DNA from: Flavobacteriales bacterium
GTDB lineage: Bacteria; Bacteroidota; Bacteroidia; Flavobacteriales_F; PHOS-HE28
Length of the DNA stretch: 64,000 nucleotides
NCBI GenBank assembly: GCA_016715995.1
Contig: JADJXF010000018.1
Span: forward strand, 91,625 to 155,624
Direction: 5' to 3'
The position numbers and the translations under genes were made by a program. Shown here in pieces: positions 9,896 to 17,868 of the stretch. Position 1 is the first letter of the stretch, and each line of letters starts with the position of its first letter. The notes below the pieces were generated by a model. That model was not told where the DNA came from. It did no database searches and saw only the letters and a program-made list of their open reading frames with translations.

Positions 9896-10034
9896 CGCGG
9901 TTCTGAGTGGCGGTTGCCAATCACGGGGCCGTATAAGCCCATCTGACCAACCCACGACCGTTGATGAGGAGTGCCGGCTGGCACAACACGCAACGCGCTA
10001 CGGCCGTATCATTGGTGTGATCGCCCGCGCCATC

Positions 10035-12386
10035 ATGACCGCAAGACATACCGTTCGCCCATGGTGGCGCCGCGTGCTCTACTTCTTCCCGTTGCAGCTC
10101 CTGCTGCTGCACCTGAAGAAGAACCACATGCTCCTGCTGGCTTGGCTGCTGCTCTTCGGTTATGTGACCGAGAGCCTTGGTGTGAAGTACGGGGTGCCCT
10201 ACCTCTTCCTCTTCCCGGAGTATTTCGGCCGGGTCAGCCTTTTCTCCCACCTCATCACCGGCTTCGCGCTGGGCGGCTTCATCACAGCTTTCAATCTGTA
10301 CAGCTACGTGATGCACGGCTACCGCTTCCCGTTCATCGCCACCATTGCCCGGCCGTTCCTGAAGTTCAACGTCAACAACGCGATCATCCCGGTCGCCTTC
10401 GTGCTCACCTACCTGTTCTGCGCCGCGCGGTTCCAGCACGCGCAGGAACTCGTCCCCTGGTCGCGTGTCGCGCTCCACATGGCAGGCCTGGTCATGGGCA
10501 TCCTGCTGTTCATGGGCTTCGCGCTGCTCTACTTCACCCGCACCAACACCGACATCATCAAGCTGCTGGGGAAACCAGCCGAGGAGTACCGCCCAGCCGA
10601 ACCGCTCATGGACATCCTGGGCCCGCAGCATGATGAGCCGCCCCATCGCCCGCAGGAGAAACGAAAGGCCATGCGGTGGCTGCGACGGCAGCAGCGCTCG
10701 GAGAAATGGCGTGTGGAGACCTACCTCACGCCGCGCCTCCGGATCATGCTGGCCCGGAGCAGCTCGCACTACGACCAGGAGCTCCTCCGCGACGTGCTCT
10801 GGCAGAATCACATCAACGGCTCCATCTTCGAAGTGGTGCTCATCGTCACCTTCATCGCGCTGGGGGCTTTCAGCAACGTGGCGCTGTTCGCCATCCCCGC
10901 AGGCGCCAGCGCCTTCCTGCTCTTCACCATGCTGCTCATGCTCATCAGCGCCCTCTTCAGCTGGATGCAGGGATGGACCGGCACCGTGCTGCTGCTGCTG
11001 ATCGTGGGGCTCAACCTCGTGAGCCAGCGCAGCGAACGGTTCCTCTACGACACGCATGCCTACGGCCTCGACTATAGCGCGCCGGCGTCGGTCTATGACC
11101 GCGCGAACCTCACGCGCCTCGCGAACGACACCGCGGCGGCCACCGCCGATGCCCGGGCAATGCTCACCACGTTGGAGCGCTGGAAGGCCAACAACCAGCG
11201 CTTCCTTCCGGAAGGAGGCAAGCCGAAACTCGTGGTGATCACCACCAGCGGCGGCGGGCTCCGCAGCATGCTCTGGTCGTACCGGTGCCTGCAGGCGGCC
11301 GATAGCATGCTGGGGGGCACATTGATGGAACGCGCCGTGCTCATGACCGGTTCCTCCGGCGGGGTGATCGGCGCCGCTTACTATCGCCAGTACGATCTGG
11401 CGGATGCCCGCAACGGTGCCAAGGACCGCTTCGACCATGCAGTGCTCCAGGAGATCTCAGGCGACATGCTGAATCCGATCGCCTTCAGCTTCGTCACGAA
11501 CGACATGTTCATCCGGTACCGCCATGTGGAGGATGGCGAACGGCGGTACACGCTGGACCGCGCCGAAGCTTTCGAGCGTCGCTTGAACGCGAACACACGT
11601 GGGCTGCTGGATGTGCGCCTGGGCGATTTCGCCGTTGATGAGCAGGCGGCTCGTACACCGATGCTGGTGGTGAGCCCGGTGAGCATCAACGACGGCCGTC
11701 GTGTGGTGATCGCCGCGCAGCCAGTCGCGTTCCTCACGGCCATCACACCGGCCGCCGGAGTGAACCTGCAGAGTCAGGCGGAGGCCGTGGAGTTCCGACG
11801 GTTCTTCGCCGCGCACGACCCGGACAACCTGAAGCTCACCAGCGCGCTGCGTATGAATGCCAGCTTCCCTTATATCACCCCGATCACCACGTTGCCCAGC
11901 GAGCCGGCGATGCGGGTGATGGATGCCGGCGTGCGCGACAATTACGGCTATCGCGCCACGCTTTCGTACCTGAGCACATTCCGAACGTGGATCGAAGCGA
12001 ACACCAGTGGTGTGGTGGTGCTTCAGCTGCGCGATACCCAGAAGGAGCTGGAAGTGAAGCCGAGCAGTGCCTCGCTCCTAGGCCGTGTGCTCGATCCGGT
12101 GGGCAACGTGTACGACAACTTCGTGCGCGTGCAAGATCAGGACTACGACCTCATGCTGCGGCTCTTCGAGCCCGCGGGCAGCGCGCCGCTTCAAGTGGTC
12201 GACGTGCAGCTCCGCCACGATGAGGAGGAGCGCATCTCCCTGAGCTGGCACCTGACGCGCGTGGAGCGCGACCGTGTCCTGCGTTCCGTGCACAGCCCTG
12301 CGAACCGCGCCGCGCTCGAACGGTTCGTCCGGCTGGTCCGGCCCGCTACGCCGGCCGTTGGCGATGCCAGCGTACCAGTCCGTTGA
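10035..12386 (+). CDS. Membrane-anchored patatin-like phospholipase
   Basis: A 783-residue protein with an N-terminal membrane region of several hydrophobic helices (about residues 20-180) and a second cluster near 260-330. It is followed by a patatin domain: the oxyanion motif TSGGGLRSM, the nucleophile elbow TGSSGGVIG, and the catalytic Asp in MDAGVRDNYG. It probably cleaves acyl chains from membrane lipids at the inner membrane. The ATG at 10035 was chosen over a GTG at 10017. The 3' end overlaps the convergent sugar kinase gene by 41 bases. The size and double membrane region are larger than in simple patatins. Confidence 0.9.
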   Translation: MTARHTVRPWWRRVLYFFPLQLLLLHLKKNHMLLLAWLLLFGYVTESLGVKYGVPYLFLFPEYFGRVSLFSHLITGFALGGFITAFNLYSYVMHGYRFPFIATIARPFLKFNVNNAIIPVAFVLTYLFCAARFQHAQELVPWSRVALHMAGLVMGILLFMGFALLYFTRTNTDIIKLLGKPAEEYRPAEPLMDILGPQHDEPPHRPQEKRKAMRWLRRQQRSEKWRVETYLTPRLRIMLARSSSHYDQELLRDVLWQNHINGSIFEVVLIVTFIALGAFSNVALFAIPAGASAFLLFTMLLMLISALFSWMQGWTGTVLLLLIVGLNLVSQRSERFLYDTHAYGLDYSAPASVYDRANLTRLANDTAAATADARAMLTTLERWKANNQRFLPEGGKPKLVVITTSGGGLRSMLWSYRCLQAADSMLGGTLMERAVLMTGSSGGVIGAAYYRQYDLADARNGAKDRFDHAVLQEISGDMLNPIAFSFVTNDMFIRYRHVEDGERRYTLDRAEAFERRLNANTRGLLDVRLGDFAVDEQAARTPMLVVSPVSINDGRRVVIAAQPVAFLTAITPAAGVNLQSQAEAVEFRRFFAAHDPDNLKLTSALRMNASFPYITPITTLPSEPAMRVMDAGVRDNYGYRATLSYLSTFRTWIEANTSGVVVLQLRDTQKELEVKPSSASLLGRVLDPVGNVYDNFVRVQDQDYDLMLRLFEPAGSAPLQVVDVQLRHDEEERISLSWHLTRVERDRVLRSVHSPANRAALERFVRLVRPATPAVGDASVPVR

Positions 12387-13215
12387 GCGGATCGCGCTCC
12401 ACAGCGAGCAGTTCCATACCGTGCTCCAGCAGGCAGGCCGACAGGATCTCTTGGAATCCCCAGGCCACGGATCCCGTGGCACGCACGGCCGCGCGCTGCT
12501 CCAAGGAATGGAATGGCTTGAATGCCTCAATGAAGGCGTGGAACCGGGCCGTGATCAATTCCCGCACGTACCCATGCTCGGTCAACGCCGACAGGCGTCC
12601 GGCGTACACCGCAAGCGCGCGCGACGGGAATGGTGAACGGTACACCTCTTCAAGGACTGTCGTGACCGACGGACCCTCAAGTCCGAAAAGGCTGATGCTG
12701 ATATCCTCTGGCATGCGTCGGTAGAAGGCATCCTGCAGCAGCGTGCGGCCGATATCAGCCCCGCTCCCCTCATCGCCGAGCACATAACCGAGGGAAGGCA
12801 TGGACTGATGGACCCGGTCCCCATCGTACCAGCCCATATTCGATCCCGTGCCGAGCACAAGGACAAGGCCGGGGTCGGCGCCCCAAAGCCCACGAGCGGC
12901 TCCTTCCAGGTCCGTGCGCACCGAAATGGAAGCCGAGGTCCAAACCTGCTGGATGGCGCTCTGCATGGTGGCCGCGCGCTCCGGCGTCCCGCATCCGGCA
13001 CCGTAGGCGATGATGCGCCGGGCTTCCAAGGCCCGCGGCAGCCGCTGGTTGAAATAGGACGACACACCTTGGGCGAAGCGCACAGGATCGCCGCTCAGCG
13101 GATTCAGCCCGGGCATCGACTCGCCTGTGAGCGGCAGCACGGACTCCGTCACGCCTCCATCGAGGAACGCCCAACGGGAGGAGCTGCCGCCGATCTCGGC
13201 GATGAGCAGGGCCAT
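12346..13215 (-). CDS. BadF/BadG/BcrA/BcrD-type ATPase, probable N-acetylglucosamine kinase
   Basis: A 289-residue protein with the ASKHA fold: the phosphate-1 motif IAEIGGSSSRWAFLDGG at the N-terminus, and VLGTGSNMGWYDG and LGDEGSGADIGR in the middle. These are typical of the eukaryotic NAGK-like kinases found across Bacteroidota, probably for recycling of cell-wall or host amino sugars. The exact substrate cannot be read from sequence. The 3' end overlaps the convergent patatin gene by 41 bases. The LuxR-type regulator gene ends 25 bases upstream on the same strand, so the two may be co-transcribed. Confidence 0.85.
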   Translation of the reverse strand: MALLIAEIGGSSSRWAFLDGGVTESVLPLTGESMPGLNPLSGDPVRFAQGVSSYFNQRLPRALEARRIIAYGAGCGTPERAATMQSAIQQVWTSASISVRTDLEGAARGLWGADPGLVLVLGTGSNMGWYDGDRVHQSMPSLGYVLGDEGSGADIGRTLLQDAFYRRMPEDISISLFGLEGPSVTTVLEEVYRSPFPSRALAVYAGRLSALTEHGYVRELITARFHAFIEAFKPFHSLEQRAAVRATGSVAWGFQEILSACLLEHGMELLAVERDPLNGLVRWHRQRPA

Positions 13216-13239
13216 GCCGCTAAGATGGCCCCGACGGCC

Positions 13240-13923
13240 TCATTGGCCCGCGTTGAAAAGGAAATGATTGGGGCTGGCCAGCCCATTGCGCACCGCGTAG
13301 AGCACGACGGCAGCCGTACTGTTCACGCCAAGCTTCTGCATGATGTTGCGCCGGTGCGTGGTGATGGTGTGCGCGCTCAAGTGCAGCTGGTCGGCGATCC
13401 GCGTATAGGACTTGCCCTCGGCGATCAACCCGATGATCTCGCACTCGCGCTCACTGAGCGTGACCGGCGCGCATGAGAGCGGCTCGGCGATGAAACGCTC
13501 CGCATCGTGTCCTGCCCGACGCAGCGTTTCCAGCACCTTTCCGCAGAAGTAGCGGTCGCCTGCGGCCGTGCTCACCACCGCATCGTGGATCTCCTTCAGG
13601 TCGCAATCCTTCTTCACATAACCCAAGGCACCGGCCTTCACCGCGTGAAGCACCATCATCGGCGACGGATCATGCGTGATGGCGACGAATCGGGTGCGGC
13701 GCGATCGCTTGATGCCATCGCGTATGTCGCGCGCGCTGAAACCTCCGGATACATGATCCATCAGCACGACATCGGGCCTGTGCCTCACCAACAAGGCCTG
13801 CAACGCGATGCCATCCCGCGCGGCGCCCACCACTTGCACTTGATCGCTCACCTCGAAAACCGCGCGCAGTCCAACGATCGCCAGTTCCCCATGATCGGCC
13901 AGCAGCAACTTGATCGGGCTCAT
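13240..13923 (-). CDS. LuxR/NarL-type response regulator
   Basis: A 227-residue two-domain regulator. The receiver domain (about residues 3-120) has the phospho-acceptor Asp56 in DVVLMDHVSGG, Thr83 and Lys104. The N-terminal acidic pair reads ALADHGE, with His where a second Asp is usual, which may weaken metal binding. The C-terminal LuxR helix-turn-helix (LSERECEIIGLIAEG, then HTITTHRRNIMQKLG) binds DNA. No partner sensor kinase is next to it. The start at 13923 fits the receiver N-terminus; a 13-bp palindrome lies 8 bases upstream and may be its operator. Confidence 0.9.
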   Translation of the reverse strand: MSPIKLLLADHGELAIVGLRAVFEVSDQVQVVGAARDGIALQALLVRHRPDVVLMDHVSGGFSARDIRDGIKRSRRTRFVAITHDPSPMMVLHAVKAGALGYVKKDCDLKEIHDAVVSTAAGDRYFCGKVLETLRRAGHDAERFIAEPLSCAPVTLSERECEIIGLIAEGKSYTRIADQLHLSAHTITTHRRNIMQKLGVNSTAAVVLYAVRNGLASPNHFLFNAGQ

Positions 13924-13931
13924 TTCCAGTT

Positions 13932-13944
13932 TGGAATCATTCCA
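13932..13944. promoter_or_regulatory. 13-bp perfect palindrome TGGAATCATTCCA before the LuxR-type gene
   Basis: TGGAAT-C-ATTCCA is a perfect inverted repeat with a one-base centre, 8 bases before the regulator ATG and beside a TACATTCG box (13954-13961, minus strand). Its position between promoter and start codon would suit autoregulation. Only one copy was noticed. Confidence 0.45.
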
Positions 13945-13993
13945 GATAGCGGGCGAATGTACCCGACTTCTCAGAACGACCGGCGAGCTTGTT

Positions 13994-14926
13994 CTACACG
14001 ATCGTTCGTTCGTTGATCGAATACACCGCACCCTCCTCGCTCACCTCGGCATCCGGATAGATGGCTTGGGCTTCGGACAAGAGTTCATCGGTGCTCTTGT
14101 AGCGCGAGCTGAAATGACCGAGCAGCAGCCTGCGCGCACCAGCATCGCGGGCCATGGTCGCGGCCTCGGCAGCAGTGGAGTGCATGGTCTCCTTCGCGCG
14201 CCGCGCCAACTGCCGTGTGAATGTGGCCTCGTGGTAGAGGAGGTCCACCTCCTTCAGGTATGAGAGCAGTTCCGGCGCATAGGCGGTATCCGAGCAGTAG
14301 GCATACCGCCGTGGTGGTGGCGGCTCGTGCGTGAGGACGGCATTCGCTGTGACCGAGCCATCGGACTGCACCAGATCCTCTCCTTCCTTGATGCGCGCCC
14401 GCATGTGCGTCGGTATCAGGGGCAGGCAGTCCTTGCGCAACGGACGCAGCGCCTGGCTCTCCTCGAAGAGGAAGCCCGTGCAGGGGATGCGGTGCCGCAG
14501 CGCCAACAGCGTCACTGTCACGCGCTCATCCTGCCAGGCCATGCGACCGCTCACGGGTTCAAGCGGTCTGAACTCCAACTGGTAGCGCAGGAAGGTCCGC
14601 GAAGCGCGCAGTTGCACCTCTATGATCTCCTGGAGGGGCGGGGGACCATGGACGAGGAGCGTACGCGTGCGGCCCATGAGGTGCATCGAGCTGATGAGCC
14701 CCATTAGGCCGAGATAGTGATCGCCATGCAGATGGCTGATGAAGATGTGGCCGATCCGGGAGAAGTTGGCCCCGACGGCGCGAAGGCGCTCCTGGGTACC
14801 CTCCCCGCAATCAATAAGGTAAGGCTCCTCATGAACCGTCAGCAGTTGCGCGGTCGGGTATCGGCCACGCGCAGGAAGGGCCGCGCCCGTGCCCAAGGTG
14901 ATCAGCTCGAATCGGCGGTGGGCCAT
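13994..14926 (-). CDS. rnz: Ribonuclease Z
   Basis: RNase Z trims the 3' trailer of tRNA precursors. The 310-residue sequence is a metallo-beta-lactamase-fold enzyme with the zinc motif ISHLHGDHYLGLMGL, an N-terminal ITLGTGAALPARGRYP, and downstream YCSDTAYAPELL, HEATF and LLLGHFSSRY. Its length is typical of the bacterial short form. It is followed 70 bases downstream by the LuxR-type regulator on the same strand; the upstream gene is separated by a terminator hairpin, so rnz probably has its own promoter. Confidence 0.96.
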   Translation of the reverse strand: MAHRRFELITLGTGAALPARGRYPTAQLLTVHEEPYLIDCGEGTQERLRAVGANFSRIGHIFISHLHGDHYLGLMGLISSMHLMGRTRTLLVHGPPPLQEIIEVQLRASRTFLRYQLEFRPLEPVSGRMAWQDERVTVTLLALRHRIPCTGFLFEESQALRPLRKDCLPLIPTHMRARIKEGEDLVQSDGSVTANAVLTHEPPPPRRYAYCSDTAYAPELLSYLKEVDLLYHEATFTRQLARRAKETMHSTAAEAATMARDAGARRLLLGHFSSRYKSTDELLSEAQAIYPDAEVSEEGAVYSINERTIV

Positions 14927-14935
14927 GGAAGGAAG

Positions 14936-14955
14936 AAGGCCCCGATAGGGGCCTT
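14936..14955 (-). terminator. Hairpin terminator after the T9SS protein at 14979
   Basis: An 8-bp perfect stem (AAGGCCCC / GGGGCCTT) with a 4-base loop, followed on the minus strand by CTTCTTCC. It lies between the stop of the upstream secreted protein gene and the start of rnz. The T-run is imperfect. Confidence 0.65.
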
Positions 14956-14978
14956 CAATCAGTGTTACTTCACTATGC

Positions 14979-15737
14979 TCACCGGTTCACCATCATGCGC
15001 CCGGTGAAGGCCTCACGGCCGCTCTCGACCTTGAGCAGGTAAACGCCTTCCTGCAAGGTGCCCCCTTCATATGGTACGCGGTTCGCGCCAGCCTTGCCTT
15101 GGGTGCGGTGACTCCACAGCTCCTCGCCCAGCAGATTGAAGATACGCAGCTTGACATCACTGGCGCGCGCGAGCTGGAACTCAATCATGGTTCGGTTGCT
15201 GAACGGGTTCGGCACGTTGCGAACGCTCGCCAGTCCAATCGGCGCCAGCTCGGCCACAGCCGTGGGATCAAGAATGAAGATGCGGTAGCCCGTGAAGCTG
15301 AGGGGATACGGAATTGGGTTTCCGAACAAGGTGAAGTACCCTGTCACATTCAGCGTCAGTTCGAACAACCCTGCTTCCGACGGTGTCCCTTGGACCACTC
15401 CGCAGCCGAGCACCGATGGCAGATAGGTGCATGGAGCTGGGGTCTGTGACGCGCATGCGACGGTGAGCCCGGCCGGAAGCCCGGTAACCCCATCGAACAC
15501 CACTGAATCAATCTGAACCGCAGGAAAGGTCGGATCGATGTCCTGGGCATTCACTGGCACAATCAGGTTCAGGTCCTGCGAGTAGGGCATACCCAACTGG
15601 CCGGGCATGAAGTTCTGCGTGGTATCCGGCCAAACGCCGAAGACGCTATCCGCATAGAGCGGATTGGGCGTGCATGGCTGTGCGATTGCAGCGGCACAGG
15701 CGAAGGCGAATACGGTGGCGAGTAGCGTTCTGCTCAT
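14979..15737 (-). CDS. Secreted protein with T9SS C-terminal sorting domain
   Basis: A 252-residue protein with a signal peptide (MSRTLLATVFAFACAAAIAQ). A beta-rich, Cys-containing middle region has no recognisable catalytic motif. The T9SS tail contains NVPNPFSNRTMIEFQL, the IFNLLGEE motif and EGVYLLKVE, ending RMMVNR. The tail directs export across the outer membrane and usually surface attachment. Ig-like or putative-binding folds are possible for the middle part. It is preceded 10 bases upstream by the STAS gene on the same strand. Confidence 0.85.
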   Translation of the reverse strand: MSRTLLATVFAFACAAAIAQPCTPNPLYADSVFGVWPDTTQNFMPGQLGMPYSQDLNLIVPVNAQDIDPTFPAVQIDSVVFDGVTGLPAGLTVACASQTPAPCTYLPSVLGCGVVQGTPSEAGLFELTLNVTGYFTLFGNPIPYPLSFTGYRIFILDPTAVAELAPIGLASVRNVPNPFSNRTMIEFQLARASDVKLRIFNLLGEELWSHRTQGKAGANRVPYEGGTLQEGVYLLKVESGREAFTGRMMVNR

Positions 15738-15747
15738 GATTGTCGGT

Positions 15748-16122
15748 TCACTGTCCTTTGTTCACGTCCTTCTCAATCTCCTCCATGTACAGCAGATCCA
15801 CCGCTTCAGCAGCCGTGGGCGTGATGGAGAGCACGGTCTCCAACTGCGAGATCTGCACCAGCTTCTGAACGGCTTCCTGCAAACCGCAGACCACAAGGCC
15901 GCCGTTCACGCTCTTGCATAGTCGGTTCGCCACGAGCAGCGCGCTGAGCCCCGAGGAATCACAGTAACGCGTCGCGGTGAGATCGATGATGACGTTGCGC
16001 ACCCCCGTCTTGTTGAGATAGACGAGTTCACTCTTCAATTCGGGCGCGCAGGTGGTGTCCAGCTTGTCCACGTTGCTGGTCACGAGCGTGTACCGCCCTT
16101 TGTCCTCGATGGTGAAGTTCAT
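15748..16122 (-). CDS. STAS-domain protein, anti-sigma factor antagonist type
   Basis: A 124-residue single-domain protein with the STAS fold. The phosphorylation-site motif CDSSGLSALL (Asp55, Ser56, Ser57) is intact, so it could act as a partner-switching antagonist regulated by a serine kinase. No RsbW-like kinase, phosphatase or sigma factor is adjacent. The C-terminal tail (EEIEKDVNKGQ) is charged. It lies downstream of pyrB with a 69-base gap and just upstream of the T9SS gene. Confidence 0.87.
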   Translation of the reverse strand: MNFTIEDKGRYTLVTSNVDKLDTTCAPELKSELVYLNKTGVRNVIIDLTATRYCDSSGLSALLVANRLCKSVNGGLVVCGLQEAVQKLVQISQLETVLSITPTAAEAVDLLYMEEIEKDVNKGQ

Positions 16123-16191
16123 GGGAAAAGGCTTCCGGTCAAAGATAGTCAGGCGCTCCTTGGCTATGCAACGCCCGGAGCGCCCGCACTT

Positions 16192-17175
16192 TCAAACACC
16201 GGTTCGTGGGATACGGGCCGCCAGCAGGTACAGCACAGCCATGCGGATGGCGACGCCATTCTCGACCTGGTCCAGGATGATGCTGTTGGCATGATCCGCG
16301 ACCTCGCTGGTGACCTCCACGCCGCGGTTGATGGGCCCGGGATGCATGATGACCACATCGCGGCCGATCCTCTGGTAGCGTTCGATATCCAGCCCGTAGA
16401 GCATGGCGTATTCCCGCAGGCTCGGGAAGTTGGCGATGCCATCGCCGTTCTGCCGCTCCAGCTGGATCCGCAGCATGTTCGCCACATCGCACCAGCGCAA
16501 GGCCTTGTCGAGATCGCGCTCCACCTTCACGCCCAGCGCGTCGATGTGCTTGGGCATGAGGGTGCTGGGACCGCAGAGCATCACCTCGGCGCCGAGCATC
16601 TGCAGGCAGAAGATGTTGCTGAGGGCCACACGGCTGTGCAGGATGTCGCCCACGATCAGGACCTTCACGCCGCGCACGCGTCCGAGCTTCTCTCGGATGC
16701 TGTAGGCATCGAGCAGCGCCTGCGTCGGATGCTCGTGCGTGCCATCACCTGCGTTCACGATCCGGGCATCCACATGGCGGCTCAGGAACTGCGCGGCGCC
16801 GGGGTCGGGATGGCGCATCACCACCATGTCCACCTTCATCGCCAGGATGTTATTCACCGTATCCACCAACGTCTCCCCCTTGCTCACGCTGCTACCGCCG
16901 CTGCTGAAGTTCACCACATCCGCGCTGAGGCGACGCTCCGCCAGCTCGAAGCTCACGCGTGTGCGCGTGCTGCTCTCGAAGAACAGGTTGGCGATGGTGA
17001 TGTCGCGCAGCGAAGGCACCTTCTTGATGGGTCGTCCCAGCACCTCCTTGAAGCCATCCGCCGTCCGGAAGATGAGCTCGATATCGGCAGCGCCCAGGTC
17101 CCTGATGCCCAGGAGATGCTCCACGCTCAGCTGGTCGCTTGGTGGTGTACTGGGGGACTTGGTCTTCAGGCTCAT
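16192..17175 (-). CDS. pyrB: Aspartate carbamoyltransferase catalytic subunit
   Basis: This enzyme condenses carbamoyl phosphate with aspartate, the second step of pyrimidine synthesis. The 327-residue sequence has the carbamoyl-phosphate motif FFESSTRTRVSFE, then KGETLVDT, HPTQALLDAYSIRE and HPGPINRGVEV. The start overlaps the pyrR stop by 4 bases (ATGA), implying translational coupling. No regulatory chain gene pyrI follows, so the enzyme probably works without it. Confidence 0.97.
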   Translation of the reverse strand: MSLKTKSPSTPPSDQLSVEHLLGIRDLGAADIELIFRTADGFKEVLGRPIKKVPSLRDITIANLFFESSTRTRVSFELAERRLSADVVNFSSGGSSVSKGETLVDTVNNILAMKVDMVVMRHPDPGAAQFLSRHVDARIVNAGDGTHEHPTQALLDAYSIREKLGRVRGVKVLIVGDILHSRVALSNIFCLQMLGAEVMLCGPSTLMPKHIDALGVKVERDLDKALRWCDVANMLRIQLERQNGDGIANFPSLREYAMLYGLDIERYQRIGRDVVIMHPGPINRGVEVTSEVADHANSIILDQVENGVAIRMAVLYLLAARIPRTGV

Positions 17176-17765
17176 TGATCAGCGGTTGATCCCTTGGCGA
17201 TGCCTGATGCGACGCGGCCACCGCCATCGCTGGTGTGCAGGATCACACGGTCCTGCCCGTCGATTTCCTTCCACTCCACCGTCACCCGCTGGTCGCCGAT
17301 GCTGTCCACCCACTTGCCGACATAGTCCGATTGGATGGGCAGTTCCCGGCTGAACCGCCGGTCGATGAGGACGAGCAGGTGAACGGATGAAGGACGACCG
17401 AAGGCCAGCAGCGCATCGAGCCCGGCGCGGATGCTCCGGCCGGTGTAGAGCACATCATCCACGAGCACCACCTTGCGTCCCTCCAAATCGAAATCGAGCG
17501 CGGTGACACTGGGCGTGGCCGGCGTGGCCCGATGCCGGAAATCATCGCGGTGGAAGGTGATGTCCAGCTCGCCATAGGCATGATGCTGCTGCCCGATGAT
17601 GCTCCGCAGCTCGTCGCGGAGCCGACGGGCAAGGAGCACACCGCGCGGTTGCAGGCCGATGAGGGCCAGGCCCTCCAGCTTCCCATGATCCTCGATGAGC
17701 TGATGACAAAGCCGCGTGACCGTGAGGCCGAAGGCCTTGCTCGCCAAGAGGGTCACCGGTTTCAT
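17172..17765 (-). CDS. pyrR: PyrR bifunctional pyrimidine regulator / uracil phosphoribosyltransferase
   Basis: A 197-residue phosphoribosyltransferase-fold protein with the PRPP loop VVLVDDVLYTGRSIRAG and the hood region RRFSRELPIQSDYVGKWVD, typical of PyrR. In Gram-positive bacteria PyrR binds mRNA to attenuate pyr operons; in Bacteroidota the RNA-binding role is less clear, but the pairing with pyrB is standard. It overlaps pyrB by 4 bases. The short upstream gap carries the rpsA terminator, and no obvious PyrR-binding hairpin was noticed in it. The C-terminus has an extra tail of about 15 residues. Confidence 0.94.
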   Translation of the reverse strand: MKPVTLLASKAFGLTVTRLCHQLIEDHGKLEGLALIGLQPRGVLLARRLRDELRSIIGQQHHAYGELDITFHRDDFRHRATPATPSVTALDFDLEGRKVVLVDDVLYTGRSIRAGLDALLAFGRPSSVHLLVLIDRRFSRELPIQSDYVGKWVDSIGDQRVTVEWKEIDGQDRVILHTSDGGGRVASGIAKGSTADQ

Positions 17766-17821
17766 CGCACTTCCCGCCCGAGCGGAACGCGCCGAAGATA
17801 ACGGGGCGCCTTGGTGAACGA

Positions 17822-17848
17822 CGAAGCCCCCGGTGGCCGGGGGCTTCG
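17822..17848 (-). terminator. Strong hairpin terminator after rpsA
   Basis: A perfect 12-bp GC-rich stem (17822-17833 with 17837-17848) and a 3-base loop, 21 bases past the rpsA stop. It separates rpsA from pyrR. There is no strong T-run on the minus side. Confidence 0.8.
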
Positions 17849-17868
17849 CATCCGTATCAGTCCGCGCT

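Noticed and set aside
9921..11438. Minus-strand open frame of 505 codons under the patatin gene
   Set aside because: His/Glu-rich with no recognisable motif; a shadow of the patatin frame.
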